Assembly (NCBI GenBank): GCA_002786025.1
Contig: NHNW01000014.1
Location: 434,001-498,000, forward strand
DNA from: Zasmidium citrigriseum
Taxonomy: Eukaryota; Ascomycota; Dothideomycetes; Mycosphaerellales; Mycosphaerellaceae
DNA length: 64,000 nt
Direction: 5' to 3'
Shown here: in pieces, positions 36,043 through 46,661 of the stretch
Layout of the letters: the number at the start of each line of letters is the position of its first letter
Numbering within the stretch: position 1 is the stretch's first letter
Notes under the pieces: generated by a model
What the model was told of the DNA's origin: nothing
The model's database searches: none
The model's input: the letters and a program-made list of their open reading frames with translations, nothing else
Program-made: the position numbers and the translations under genes

Positions 36043-36365
36043 TCACACGGATTTGCATTGGCTCTGGTAAGGCGGTGTGACGGTGCTGACGGTGGTCTGC
36101 CCGTTCTGTTGGACTGGGAGAGCGGCCGCGTTCGTGGTAGCGTCGTTGCTGCTGGACTGCGCAGATAGCTTGGCCAGCTTGTTCTTGATCGACTGAGTGC
36201 TGTATGCCTTGGCGAGAATGGACCACTTGTTCTTGATGTGGCCTTGAAGGGATCTGCATGCCAGAAGATCCTCAAGAGCTTGGAGATCGCTTTCTGAGTG
36301 CGCGGTGAGAGCACTCTATTGCAGTAGTTGCGGAAAGCCATCCAGGAGTTGAGCGCTGATCGGAC
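36043..36365 (-). pseudogene. MAT1-1-1: MAT1-1-1 alpha-box fragment with frameshift
   Basis: Reading from 36365 leftwards, one frame gives ALNSWMAFRNYC, TQKAISKLLRIFWHADPFK (to 36243). The next frame, starting at 36243, continues GHIKNKWSILAKAYST and stays open to a TGA at 36043. Together these are the hallmark blocks of the mating-type alpha1 DNA-binding box: LNSWMAFR, Q..IS..L...W.ADPFK and KWSILAKAYS. The two halves are one base out of frame and no GT-AG intron lies between them, so this copy cannot make the intact domain. Immediately before ALNSW the sequence is GATCAG|CG, which looks like an intron acceptor giving the usual RPLNSW, so the fragment probably begins at an exon edge. After AYST the normal IRD motif is missing. 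No other MAT gene or usual MAT-flanking gene is in the window. Confidence 0.7.
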
Positions 36366-37978
36366 CGGTTGACCAGCTCATCCACATTGAGTGTGGTAGT
36401 CGTGAACTCCTCAGGGAAGGCGTCGACGATCAGACACGTCGCCTTCTCGTGGCGAGATCAACTGCCATCCCATCTGCTGCAGATACTCGTCTTCAAAATC
36501 GTCAGCACGTGTTCATACTGCAAGATAGCGTTTTGCAAAGGTGCTTCGAAGTGTTGTCGTCTCAGATAAGCCGTTTTACGCATGCCTATCTGCCGGCACC
36601 TCGCCGAGCTGGCCATAACGGACAACACGGTCCGATGCTCTGAAACCACCATTACGCAGCATCACACGCTCAGCCGAAACTTCACGTGCTTACCACAACT
36701 CCACAACCGATCCTCCCGCTACAGCAAGCTGCCACGGTACGGTGCGGGAGGGTGGCTCGGCAGATTCGGCTACCAGAGGGTTCGTTGAATGGATTGACTT
36801 GGGTCATCTTGGAGTGGGAGGTGTTGGGGAAAGGAGATAGATGGTGATACCATACCTGATAGTCCGTAGGTGGTGTGTCGTTGTGAAGGACGGCGACAGC
36901 TGTCGCCACGTACTGCTATTAAACTGTCAGCATCACTCCGGCTGATGAAATGAGTCTTTTGAAGTGCGAAGAGTGTGATCAAGATCAGACAAATTGGTAA
37001 GCTGGTTATAAGTATCCACATCGTGCTTCAGTAGCAGAACTGGACGAAACCGATCATCATATGAGGTGAGGGGAGTGAAGTAGATTGTCAACATACCTTG
37101 TGACGCGAGCGCAGTCGGCGTAGTAGCCGAGGAGAGCACGGGTGCGTGATTCGCGCAGCTAGTCTTTGCATCCTGTTAGCAGCTGTTCAACAGGAACTGG
37201 AAGTGAAGTGATGATGTTGCGTGTCGAGATCAGATGGTGATGCATGTTTGTTCTTGGATCATGAGAAAGTCTCCAGAACGGTTGTGATAGGCTTCATCAA
37301 TGGAAGAGGTGGGCTCGAGGAGTGAGGACTTACCAGAGCCGCGAAGTGGGCACATGTCAGAACACTCGCCCAGCCGCATTGAAGGCCATGGCTTGCTCTC
37401 CTCTTGGGGAGGCCTCCTCACTTTTGGAAGCTGTGATCAAGACCTGGAGAGGTCGGGCGACGGCGGAGGAAGGCGCGCGTCCTGGAGCCCACCGACGGAC
37501 TTCAGCCATCGACGGAGATCATCGCGCACCGGTAACCAGAAGGCTCCGGTGATGGACGTGTTGGGGAGTGGTGTCGGAGGTGTTTTGATGTTGGAGCGAG
37601 GTCGCGCTTGAGATTTCGAATTTTGAGCCGCAGCGCACAGACGTTTTCGCAGACTTCAGTCTAACCTGACTTAGAACAGATCACGTGTGCCAAGAATTGA
37701 GCCAGTATTCGCCCTTGAGTTACAACTCAGCGTCAACAGAGTTACTAGAATGTAGCAAAGGATGACACGTGCTTTCTTGAAGAATAGAAGACAGATAAGC
37801 TTTGGCTGCTTGCCCTTGAATTCACTGCCGTTCACTTGTGACTCGATTCGACAGGTGAATACTACGGCACCCAACGCATGAATGTTCGAGATTTAAATAC
37901 TCCACCCTCCGTGCTGCAATTCGCGCAATTCTCCATCATACCCCCGACTCCAACTCGACCTTCAGACAGTCTACCAAA
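36366..37978. other. Region beside the MAT fragment with possible degraded exons
   Basis: The minus strand shows short coding-like stretches without a consistent frame: about 36440-36370 (FPEEFTTTTLNVDELVNRSD), 36668-36580 (RVMLRNGGFRASDRVVRYG), 36910-36853 (VATAVAVLHNDTPPTDYQ, followed by a GTATGG donor) and 37158-37100 (RESRTRALLGYYADCARV, followed by GTATGT). Donor and acceptor-like sites lie around them, but I could not chain them into one open protein. They may be decayed exons tied to the MAT fragment or an unrelated small gene. The last few hundred bases hold the promoter of the gene at 37979. Confidence 0.35.
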
Positions 37979-38464
37979 ATGGACAGCTTCATCGCCCGCG
38001 TCCACAGCCTACCCCAAGAACTCTTCGACATCATCCACGACCTCGTCTTCGTCGATCCCGAGGACCACACCGTCGCTTTCAATCAAGGCTACGAGCCGCC
38101 ATCCCTACTCCAAGTCAACCGTGCATTCCGGGAGCGCTACGCCGCCTCATACTACCGATACACCGTCTTCGTCTTCAAAGAAGGCAGCGAAAAGGATGTT
38201 GTCAAGATCCTTTATTCCCTTCCTCGAGCCCACCGCCTCAAGATCAGAAAAGTGCACATGGTCCGAACCAACAAAGCTATCGACCTCGAAATCGGCTCAG
38301 ATGGATCTCGAGTTGCGGCCGAGGCTATGAGGAGCAGTTTGATTGCTCACGCTGGCGGGGATGAGGGGCTCTTGAGTGATCAGGCGGTCATTTCAGCTGA
38401 TGTCTTGATTGCAAACGATGAGGGCCAGGTCGAGGAGAAGGTTGTGCTGCTGCCCTTCTTTTGA
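37979..38464 (+). CDS. F-box-like small protein of unknown function, 161 aa
   Basis: Single exon. The N-terminus has the F-box-like pattern SLPQELFDIIHDLVF, followed by PPSLLQVNRAFRERYAASYY, which is the typical layout of a large expanded family of small proteins in Dothideomycetes (F-box or 2EXR-like N-terminus, then a variable beta-rich part). No signal peptide or membrane segment. F-box proteins usually recruit substrates to SCF ubiquitin ligases, but this group has little experimental support, so the role is open. ATG in good context (AAAATGG). Confidence 0.7.
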   Translation: MDSFIARVHSLPQELFDIIHDLVFVDPEDHTVAFNQGYEPPSLLQVNRAFRERYAASYYRYTVFVFKEGSEKDVVKILYSLPRAHRLKIRKVHMVRTNKAIDLEIGSDGSRVAAEAMRSSLIAHAGGDEGLLSDQAVISADVLIANDEGQVEEKVVLLPFF

Positions 38465-39136
38465 GACGACGGACGATGCGTCGGTGGGCAAGTTGAGACC
38501 GTGGAGGACTGGCTCTTGCGTCTTCATGACGGTTTCGCATAAGATTCCACGCTTCGTGATGCAGAGTCCGACGGCATGCTCGGGCACGTGCTTGGCAATC
38601 GCCGGCATCGTAAGAAATTGTGAGCACTCTGAAATGCGACAAAGTATTGGCTTTCTAGAGCAAATGGAATCGAGGAAAAGACATACTGTGGGAAGTAGAA
38701 TGTAGCCAAAAGTTCATCACAGTTCCCTTTCCATTTTCAATCCTGCTCTTTCGTAGTGATATTAACTCCCTCTACATGCGGCAATCATCCGAATCCTCGA
38801 CTCCTAGCCTGATCTCTTATTCGCAAAGAACGGACTGTGGTGTCCTCGTTCAGCGTGAAGGATCCGATCTGCACGGCTGACATAGACAGGACCAAAGCTT
38901 GATGCAGTTAGAATTGCGATCAAGCTTCGTCCTTCCAGCCTCACTGGGTGGCATGTTGACAGGAGTGTGCGAACCCGCGTACTCTTGTTCTTCCTGCATG
39001 AACGCATGGCGGAGGGTTCGGGCGGCACAGTGGTGACGTTGATGTGTTCGTCGAAGGATAAATGTGTGCCTGGATCACGCTCAAGTCAGTAGTAAGAATT
39101 TTTGCCAAAGCCCTTCGAGAGGGCACATACCTGACC
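38465..39136. other. Intergenic region, no gene seen
   Basis: 672 bp between the F-box-like gene and the isochorismatase-like gene. Only short overlapping frames. Includes the promoter of the downstream gene. Confidence 0.5.
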
Positions 39137-39922
39137 ATGCATATTCTCAAGCATACCCTTTCGTTGTTATTCGTCGCCTCAACAGCCATCGCTCAATCCC
39201 CACAAATAGGCTACACCTGCCACCCCCACTGCATAACCCCAACAATCCCCCCTTCCAACAAAAACCTAACCTTCGGCACGCACTACGCAGTCCTCAATCT
39301 CGACCTCATAGGCCTCGTCTCAACCCTCGCCAACACAACCGCCGGCTCAACCTTCATAAACTCCACCGCAACATGGATAGACTTCATTCACGCCCAGCAC
39401 CCTCCACCTCTCTCAATCTTCACCCGACTCGCATTCTCCGGATCCAAGAATGCTGAACTTAGTCCGAACACGCCGTTCGCGGAGGTCGCGGCAGAGATTC
39501 CGGCGAGTCAGATGGAGATTTATCCGGCCTTTAAGGTGGATGAGAGGGCTGGCGATGTGGTGTTGGAGAAGAGTCGGTATTATGCGGGTTGGGGGAATTC
39601 GCTGGAGACGATTTTGAGGGCGCAGGGGATTGATACTGTTGTTTTGAGTGGATTGACCACGAGTGGAGTGGTGTTGAATACCGTGTATACGCTGTATAAT
39701 CTGGACTACAAGGTGTAAGTATAGCTTTTCTTCTGGGTTGGGAGGATGTGCTGATGACGGTGCAGATATGTCATTGCGAACAATACGATTCAGGAGGGTG
39801 CGAAAGCTCCCGAGGTGTATAATGCCATCCTTGAGGGCATCATCCCGGGTTTGCCTGCGGATGTGATTACGCTTGAACAGGCTATGGCGGCGGTGAAGAG
39901 GAGCGGACCGGCAGTTTATTGA
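39137..39922 (+). CDS. Isochorismatase-like hydrolase with signal peptide, two exons
   Basis: Exons 39137-39714 and 39766-39922, 244 aa; 51-nt intron with GTAAGT and TGCAG. The ATG at 39137 starts a clear signal peptide (MHILKHTLSLLFVASTAIAQ), so the product is probably secreted. The isochorismatase fold is shown by AVLNLDLIG (catalytic Asp position), KSRYYAGWGNSLETILRAQGID and VVLSGLTTSGVVLNTVYTLYNLDYKVYVI. The nucleophile position reads TTSG rather than the TxxC of cysteine hydrolases, as in a common fungal subgroup, so hydrolysis of isochorismate is doubtful. An in-frame extension upstream to 39062 would bury the signal peptide. Tail to tail with DUR3, 85 bp between stops. Confidence 0.8.
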
Positions 39923-40007
39923 TGTGACTAGACAAGATCCTAGTGGCTATCAGTGAGACACTGTAATCCCATGACTTACAATTGGCTTCAGTGTTACTCG
40001 CCTCCTT

Positions 40008-42385
40008 TCAGCTTTTAATCTCAGTCGAATCCGCCCCTTGAGCTGGTGTAGATGCTCCCGTGTTCACAGCTAAGCCATGGATCGTCTCCGGCTCTGCCTG
40101 CTTGTTGCTCTTCTTCCTTCCAAAGATCGATCTAGTGATACTCGCTATCGCATTTCGTCCTTCCCAAATCGGTATCAAGGTGATTGAAGAAGAGGCGAAG
40201 AAGGCCCAGAGGAATACGACCACGATCCAGCCAACGAAGAAGCCTTTGGAAAAGACGTAGTGGGTAGCGTACATCGGTATCGGCCAAAGGATCAGAAAGC
40301 ATAGAGTCATGGAAACACTTGCAACGATTGCTCGGTTGCGCGATCTTAGCAGCATGGAGTTTTCTGAATGCTGTGTGGGTGGCTCGATGGTCGACACGAC
40401 AGCTGGAGTCTCGCTTTTCGGTGATGGCGACGTATCGTTCTCAGCTCGGTTGGCTTGAATATCGGACTCGTGGTCGGGGCGGATGGCATCGTGCAGGAGA
40501 TTCCAATCGTAGTTGTTCGGCTTGATGAACGTGATCAAGGGTGTGAGAAGCAGTGGGCCGCACAGCGACATCATGTTGCCAGCAACAAGAGGAAGATTAC
40601 CCGACAGCGAAGCAACCGTGATCTCGCCGTACTCTTGATGGGCCTTTAGGAACCAGGCAATCATGGCTGCACAAGAGCTGAGAACCGGCGAGATGATTAC
40701 GGCGGCCTTCGATTGTCGCTTCCACATGATGGTGCATGCGGATGGCACGATGGCGGAGTCGACGAAAATGCCAATCGCTGAGATCAAGAATCCAACTGAG
40801 AATCCGGCGTGATTGAAGCCGCATGCGATTGATGCTGCTACAATGGCGAAGCCGACTGCTGCGTATTCGGAGAACCGTTTGAGTTGTTTGGCGGTCGCAG
40901 AAGGGTTTAGATACGCTCGGTAGACGTTGTATCCGAGCAGCGCAGTCGTTGCTACTGTCTCGGATGACCTAAGATACGTCAGCCAGAGCATTCTGGGGAG
41001 ACTTGTTTTACGAACATAGCCGAAGTGATGGCCATGAAGACCATTAGCAAAACTGCTACAGCGCCTCCTTTGCCCATGACTGCGGTTGTAATCAGCCAAG
41101 TTCGCCTAGTCATGCGCAAGACTCACTGGCTAAAGCAGCATACGGCATTGCCATTCCAGACGACACCTCGTATGAAGTCATTCTGTTTGGATACGTTGGA
41201 AAGACTGGCAGATGCTCGGTAGCGGCAGTAGCTAGACCATAGGTGCTAGCAAGAACGAACGGAATGGTGAACCACGCAAGTCCGCCAAGTAGGTACCCCT
41301 TGGCGGTGCTTCGAGGATCAGCAGCAATGGCCTTTTGGAACAGCTGAGAGTCCACTGCTGCTGCAAAGCCAGCGCCGACAAAAACGAGACCAACGTAGCC
41401 GCCCTCTATACATCGTCAGTAAGTGGTTCGCGAATGTAGCATGACAGTACTTGCCAACGCTGTTCATCGTTAGGTATGAGCCTTGCGCATTGCCGGCCAC
41501 TGGATGAAGTATCGAGGCTTCTCGGAGCAGCGTCCACATCTGGTCCGGCGATCCTATGACGCTTGAAGTCGTGTACACGACGAAAATCGACATGAGCATA
41601 ATGATGTAAATAATCACCGTATGCACCTGTTCTCGTCAGTCTGGCCAGTCTAGAAAATTAGGAGTTGTCGTACCCAATCCGTAATGAAAGTGGCCTTGAT
41701 ACCACCAGCGAGGGTGTAGATGACCACACCGATGGGTAGCAGGAAGCAAGAGCCATCCCGGTTGATGCCGGTCATGCTCGAGAACAGGGCTGATCCTCCA
41801 ACAAGCAGATTCACTGTCGTGATGACCTGATACACGAGCGAATACATAGAGAAGATGATGTGTGCTGCTGCGCCGTATCTGACTTTCACGACCTGCAAGT
41901 AGGTCTGAGCGTAAGGTGCTCGTCGCTTGAGTTCGATCGCGGCCACTGAGAAGAGGAGAATCTGGACTGATGCTCCAGCTGCATACTACGTGTGAAGTCA
42001 GCGAACGAAAGGAAGAAAAGCGATCATGGACAGGAGACTCACCCAAAATGGACCCGAGACTCCGTAGCTATATCCATAGCTCGTAGATGTCAACAGAGTT
42101 GCTACAATCGTCCAGGACGAGACCACCGCGGATGCTGTCAACCCAAACTTGACGGTATGTTTGGCTGTCATGAACATCTGTCGATCAAGTAGATGAAGAT
42201 TAGCAGGTGACTCCACGACTCAGATCTTAAACACTAACCTCAGTGTCCTGCTTCTCGTTCATATACTTGGCGAGGTACCACGAGATATAGGACATTCCCA
42301 GGGCAAACGCGGCACCCACTCCAACAATGATGCCATACCCGACTCCTTGGCTCAGAGGAGGAGAAATTTGAAAAGTTTCTGCCAT
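40008..42385 (-). CDS. DUR3: Urea/H+ symporter Dur3 (SSS family), seven exons
   Basis: Plasma-membrane urea (and polyamine) uptake. Exons 42385-42239, 42177-42043, 41985-41674, 41626-41455, 41405-41127, 41079-41016 and 40968-40008; 689 aa, all joins in frame. Introns are 61, 57, 47, 49, 47 and 47 nt. The fourth (41454-41406) starts GCAAGT, a GC-AG intron, and the sixth starts GTTCGT. Family blocks: GYGIIVGVGAAFALGM (first helix), TVKFGLTASAVVSSWTIVAT, YGVSGPFWYAAGASVQILLF, TLAGGIKATFITDW, GSYLTMNSVEGGYVGLVFV, KGYLLGGLAWFTIPF and AVLLMVFMAITSAMSSE. Then come the late helices and a hydrophilic tail. Length is normal for Dur3. GATA-type sites lie upstream, fitting nitrogen control. Confidence 0.93.
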
Positions 42386-43633
42386 GGCGAGTGCTTTGCA
42401 TAGGCAGTCTCTCAGAAGGAAACTGAAATAACTAGAGAAGATGTCGCCTTATGGCAGCATACTTACCCGGCCCATCTACGAGTCGCCTGGCAGGATGCTG
42501 CCCCGGATCTGCAATCTTGGAGAGCCATGCCGTTATCAGCGTTGGGGCTCCTATCACTCCGGGTCAGACCTTTGGGAGCCAAACAAGAGGTATTCTGGGA
42601 ATTCGGGCGAGGGCAGAATAACCACCCAGTTATGCTGTTGAGGCTGCTCGCACATCATTCGGCAGGGGCGACTCTTGGAGCCCACTTCCAGTACGTCGAT
42701 GCGCAGAAGAAGCGTCTCATGTTCTTGGCCTATCAGTGAGCCTTCGGGCGTGATGGCGAATGTTGCAGTGGCCGACGGCGAGTATCTTGCATGCCGTCCT
42801 CATGTAGCGAATGGCGCCATGGGCGCTAGATCTGATATCTTTTGCGATCTGATATTTCTGATTTGATGTCAAAGTTATCGAAGACTTGGGACTCAGGTAG
42901 AGAAGGAGGCGGAAGAGGTCTGAGTGTGGTCGTCCAGATCCGGTTTGGCGTGCTCGGTCTGTCTGCTGAGACAAGGATCGCCACCCCGGACAGGACCAAC
43001 ACAAAACCTCACTTCCATCGAAAATATTCTCATGCTCATCCAATGCTGTATCTTTCCGGTTCCAGCCATCTGTGCCAGCGGTGTTAAATATCAAAATCAG
43101 TCGGAGCAACAGCTCAGCGGCGCCTTTCGCACTTTCTACCCTTCTCCAATTTCCAAGGTCCGGTCTATCACCCTTTGGACCACCATCTGGTATGCCTCAG
43201 GACGAGGCAGCTCTCATAAGGATATGCTGGATCTCCCTCAGCCAATAGAGGTCCTGGACCGACCCTGTGGAACTCGTTGATGCACTCAGCGAGGCTTCCG
43301 ACTCGCACGGAGCTGATTTGCAATTCAGTTTAGAGGCTCCAGAGGTACGCTGACATGAACAGCTCAAGCATCGGCTCGACATGGTCATATCAGCATCGAC
43401 AGCATAAGGTGCTTCCTCCGAGGCTTGCTCCATGCGTTTCAGAAGCTCACGTTGATGGGTTGGCGCGGTCTTGGTCCAGCTAGACCGTTCATTCGGCTGG
43501 CTGAAAGATGACGCAGATGGCAGTAGCGTGAAGGTGCTAGTAAGTTTGGATCTTCAGGTTCACTGTGCCTTCACCAATCTTTTTTTTTTCTGATTTATTT
43601 TCAGTGCCATATTCTGGCGCGGTTGAACACACA
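42386..43633. other. Divergent promoter region between DUR3 and paraoxonase-like gene
   Basis: 1.25 kb between two start codons facing apart. No gene recognised; frames up to 130 codons lack motifs. Contains GATA-type sites (separate entry) and a pyrimidine tract with nine T residues near 43580 just before the plus-strand gene. Confidence 0.5.
42533..42880. promoter_or_regulatory. GATA-factor (AreA/NIT2-type) sites upstream of DUR3
   Basis: Complement-strand HGATAR matches at 42533-42538 (TGATAA), 42551-42556 (TGATAG), 42730-42735 (TGATAG) and 42875-42880 (CGATAA), 150-500 bp upstream of the DUR3 start. Fungal urea transporters are known targets of AreA/NIT2, which favours paired sites like the first two, 12 bp apart. 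About one site would be expected by chance, so this is only suggestive. Confidence 0.4.
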
Positions 43634-44944
43634 ATGGCGACAAGCACTTTCAACATCGTCATCGCCGCGACGGTCATAGCCTTCGCTCTTCTCTTTAGCC
43701 CGGTTCAACAGCGACTGACTGTGCTAGGCGTCCTTCGACACAACATCGAGAACATTCATGGCGTCGAGCAAATTCGAACGATCCCAGGCACGACCATGTG
43801 CGAGGATGTACACATTGAATCAACAACGAAGCAGCTATTTGCGGCGTGTCAATTCGACGCAGAGCAAAGAGCACGATGGTTCCCGCCAAACGGATGGTTT
43901 CCCGACCCTACAGCCACGGGCGGAGGAGCAATTGTCCGCGTCGACCCCGTTTCAATGAAAGCAACAACTTTGAACTTGAAGGGTTTCGACCAGCCCATGG
44001 TCACACACGGTATTGACATTCTCAACGACCCCAAGGAATCAGATCTGCTCTGGATATATGCGGTCAGCCACTTGCCCAATCCAGAACGCTGGGATGCGAA
44101 GCCTCCACGGACAGATCTCCCAGTCGAGAGAGCGCACATTGAGATTTTTACACATCGGTTGGGAACGGACGAAGCACAGCATGTACGTTCGGTGCGGCAT
44201 CCCGGTATTACCATGCCAAACGATATCGTTGCCATTTCGCCATCTTCATTCTACGTCACGAATGATCACATCCACGACAACGGCATCAAGAGGATTTGGG
44301 AGGATTTGGGATCGCAAAGCACAGCACCTATCCCAAACACTGTCTTGGTAGATGTTTTGGACATGAGAACGAAGGATCCAGCAGCGAGAGTCAAAGTCAC
44401 CACTGCCTTGCAAGACGTACACACAAACAACGGTCTTGGAAGGGGAAGCATTCATCGTCCGGAGGAAGTTGTTGTTATTGATGCGACTGGCGGAGTCCTG
44501 GTCCGTACAACTCGAGATCTGTCTCCGAAAGCCAGCAACAGAAACCTCACTATCATCGAACGCATACAGCTGGACAGCAGTCTCGACAACCCCTTTTACT
44601 ACGACGACCTCTTCGCCACTCCGACGAACAATGCGAGTGGCTACATTCTCCCTGGCCTCGGACATGCATACAAAATGATGGATGATTTCCCGCGCAATGA
44701 GCGCCCAATACCGTCGCTCGTGTGGCATGTCCGATCGAACGGCAATCCTGTGGATGTGGCGGGTAAGAAGAATGTTTGGGAGAAGAGGCTCATTTTCCAG
44801 GATGATGGGAAGATTTTACGAACAGCAAGCGGTGCTGTTCTCATCGGCATTGATCCCAAAGACAACAAGGGCAAGAAGCAAGGGTGGCTTTTCGTGACGG
44901 GATTTGGTGGGTTTCATATGGTGGCCGCGAAGATTGATCTTTGA
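43634..44944 (+). CDS. Paraoxonase/arylesterase-like beta-propeller protein
   Basis: Single exon, 436 aa. The N-terminus has an uncleaved-looking hydrophobic segment (FNIVIAATVIAFALLFSP), as in serum paraoxonases. The body matches the arylesterase/SMP-30 six-bladed propeller: EQIRTIPGTTMCEDVHIES, HGIDILND, PNDIVAISPSSFYVTNDH (calcium-binding PND and TND positions) and HRPEEVVVID. Family enzymes hydrolyse lactones or aryl esters with calcium; the substrate here is unknown. The ATG at 43634 was chosen since the longer frame opens only with GTG. It is the first of three plus-strand genes with an SDR and a flavin reductase. Confidence 0.78.
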   Translation: MATSTFNIVIAATVIAFALLFSPVQQRLTVLGVLRHNIENIHGVEQIRTIPGTTMCEDVHIESTTKQLFAACQFDAEQRARWFPPNGWFPDPTATGGGAIVRVDPVSMKATTLNLKGFDQPMVTHGIDILNDPKESDLLWIYAVSHLPNPERWDAKPPRTDLPVERAHIEIFTHRLGTDEAQHVRSVRHPGITMPNDIVAISPSSFYVTNDHIHDNGIKRIWEDLGSQSTAPIPNTVLVDVLDMRTKDPAARVKVTTALQDVHTNNGLGRGSIHRPEEVVVIDATGGVLVRTTRDLSPKASNRNLTIIERIQLDSSLDNPFYYDDLFATPTNNASGYILPGLGHAYKMMDDFPRNERPIPSLVWHVRSNGNPVDVAGKKNVWEKRLIFQDDGKILRTASGAVLIGIDPKDNKGKKQGWLFVTGFGGFHMVAAKIDL

Positions 44945-45224
44945 ATCAGTGGCAGGTCGAGCTGCGTTTCGTAAGCAATGCTATTGACAGGATTACCCAA
45001 TCTTTCGGGGCCTTCGCGGAATGCATGCAAGCCATGGCAGCTCGAATGAGCTTTTACACACGACGCACAAACCGGGTCAAGATACGAGCTCATGAAGTAC
45101 GCTCAAGTAATCGTAAACCATCAGGAATGGCCCGAGAAACGGTACGAAACATTCAAAGATATTCAATAATAGAATAGGCCTAGTTGATGAAGTATCTCAA
45201 CAGTGTCAAAGATAAGCAGTCGCC

Positions 45225-46271
45225 ATGATCTTTTCGATACACCCAGCCATCCTCAAGGCTATAACAACCGACTTCAGCGGTCATTGCCACCTTAAGACTT
45301 CCCTAGATGGCTCACAAGATGTGAGCACTCTCGCCGGCAAAAGCGTCATCATCACCGGGGCGACAGGCGGCCTTGGCGAAGCCTTCATGCGCAGCTATGT
45401 CGAACACGGTGCATTCGTGACTTTTGGCGGCAGATCCGAAGACGAAGGCAACACTTTGGTGTCCGAGCTTGGCGCAGACAAAGTCCACTTCGTGCGCTGC
45501 GATGTTACCTCCTGGGCCGACCAACTCCACCTCTTCAAGACAGCGCTCGCGAAGTCCCCGTCCAAGACGATCGATATCGTTGTTGCAAGTGCCGGTGTCG
45601 GTGCCAAAGATGATCTCGCTGAAGACGAACTCACCAAAGATGGAGATCCCGTGGGGCCGAATCTGGCTTCATTGAATGTTGACTTGATTGGTGCGACTTA
45701 TACCGCTAAGCTAGCATTGAATTACTTGGCCAAACAGCCTGGAGGACCTGGAAGAGATCGATGTTTGATCCTAGTTGGGAGTATCGCAGCATACGTTGAT
45801 CAACCGGGCTCGCCACAATACAATGCTGCCGAGTGGGGCGTTCGTGGACTTTTCAGGAGCTTGAGGACCACGATGCCGCAGCAGAATATTAGGGTTAACC
45901 TCTTGGCTCCTTGGTACGTCGGATTTCCTGCAAAGGGGTCATGCAGGTGCTGACGTACGCACAGGTTCGCCGGTGCACGGACAAACGCCCCAGAGATGTA
46001 CCAGCACCTCGAGGATATTGGAGCCAGTCTCGCCGATGAAAGTGACGCGGCCAGAGCAGTGATCCATCTATCGTCTGATACAACTCTCAACGGTATGTCG
46101 GTGAAGATCTGGTTCTCCATTGAGTTGAGACTGATTTTGCTAGGCCGAGCGATATGTGTCATTCCCAAGGAGTGGAATGATTCGGGCTGCGTTGACTTGA
46201 TGGATGAGGATAATGCACCAGAAGATCCAGTCACGCATTGGCAAGGGTTCGTCAACAAGGTTCGATTCTAG
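45225..46271 (+). CDS. Short-chain dehydrogenase/reductase with altered catalytic lysine, three exons
   Basis: Exons 45225-45913, 45965-46092 and 46144-46271, 314 aa; two 51-nt introns with GTACGT and GTATGT. Rossmann motif TGATGGLGEAF (TGxxxGxG), NAG-equivalent VVASAGVGA, and the active-site Ser in LVGSIAAYV are present. The YxxxK motif reads YNAAEWGVRGL: the Tyr is there but the catalytic Lys is Glu (codon GAG, one change from AAG). The arrangement resembles 15-hydroxyprostaglandin-dehydrogenase-like fungal SDRs. Either activity is lost or changed, or this allele carries a recent inactivating substitution. The rest of the gene is intact, which argues against old decay. Confidence 0.82.
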
Positions 46272-46661
46272 AGAGGTCGTTAGTAGCAGGAGAATCGGAC
46301 TGTCAGTATATTGGGAGTGGACGGGACGCAAGACAGGTCCATTCCCTTGACCTTATAGATCGTGCTTTTATGGATATACTGTCGTCTGGAGACCGCACTG
46401 TTCCATATAAGCTTTCATGATATCGATGATGAGGATGAGAAGAAGGCAGAGATTTGGAAGTAGAATTGGGAGTTGGGAGGAAGTCGAAATAAGGTTTGGC
46501 CAAGACGCCAAAACACGTGCAGCCGCGACCTTCTTTCTCGCCGAGATTTCGACGAGAACCATTGACGCGTGCTCTCTTCCATCCAAACCTTTGAATGGAC
46601 ATAGCCGTGGGTGTAAGTGTCATCACTTCCGTCTGTCTTTCACAATTCAGCGTTCGGCAAG
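46272..46661. other. Intergenic region between SDR and flavin reductase genes
   Basis: 390 bp. The in-frame open region before 46662 begins with GTG, not ATG, and has a TTCAG just upstream that could be an intron acceptor, so a missed first exon of the next gene is possible. No other feature. Confidence 0.45.

Noticed and set aside
36366..37600. Search for an HMG box (MAT1-2-1) fragment beside the alpha-box
   Set aside because: No RPPNAF-type or other HMG-box motif found in any frame.
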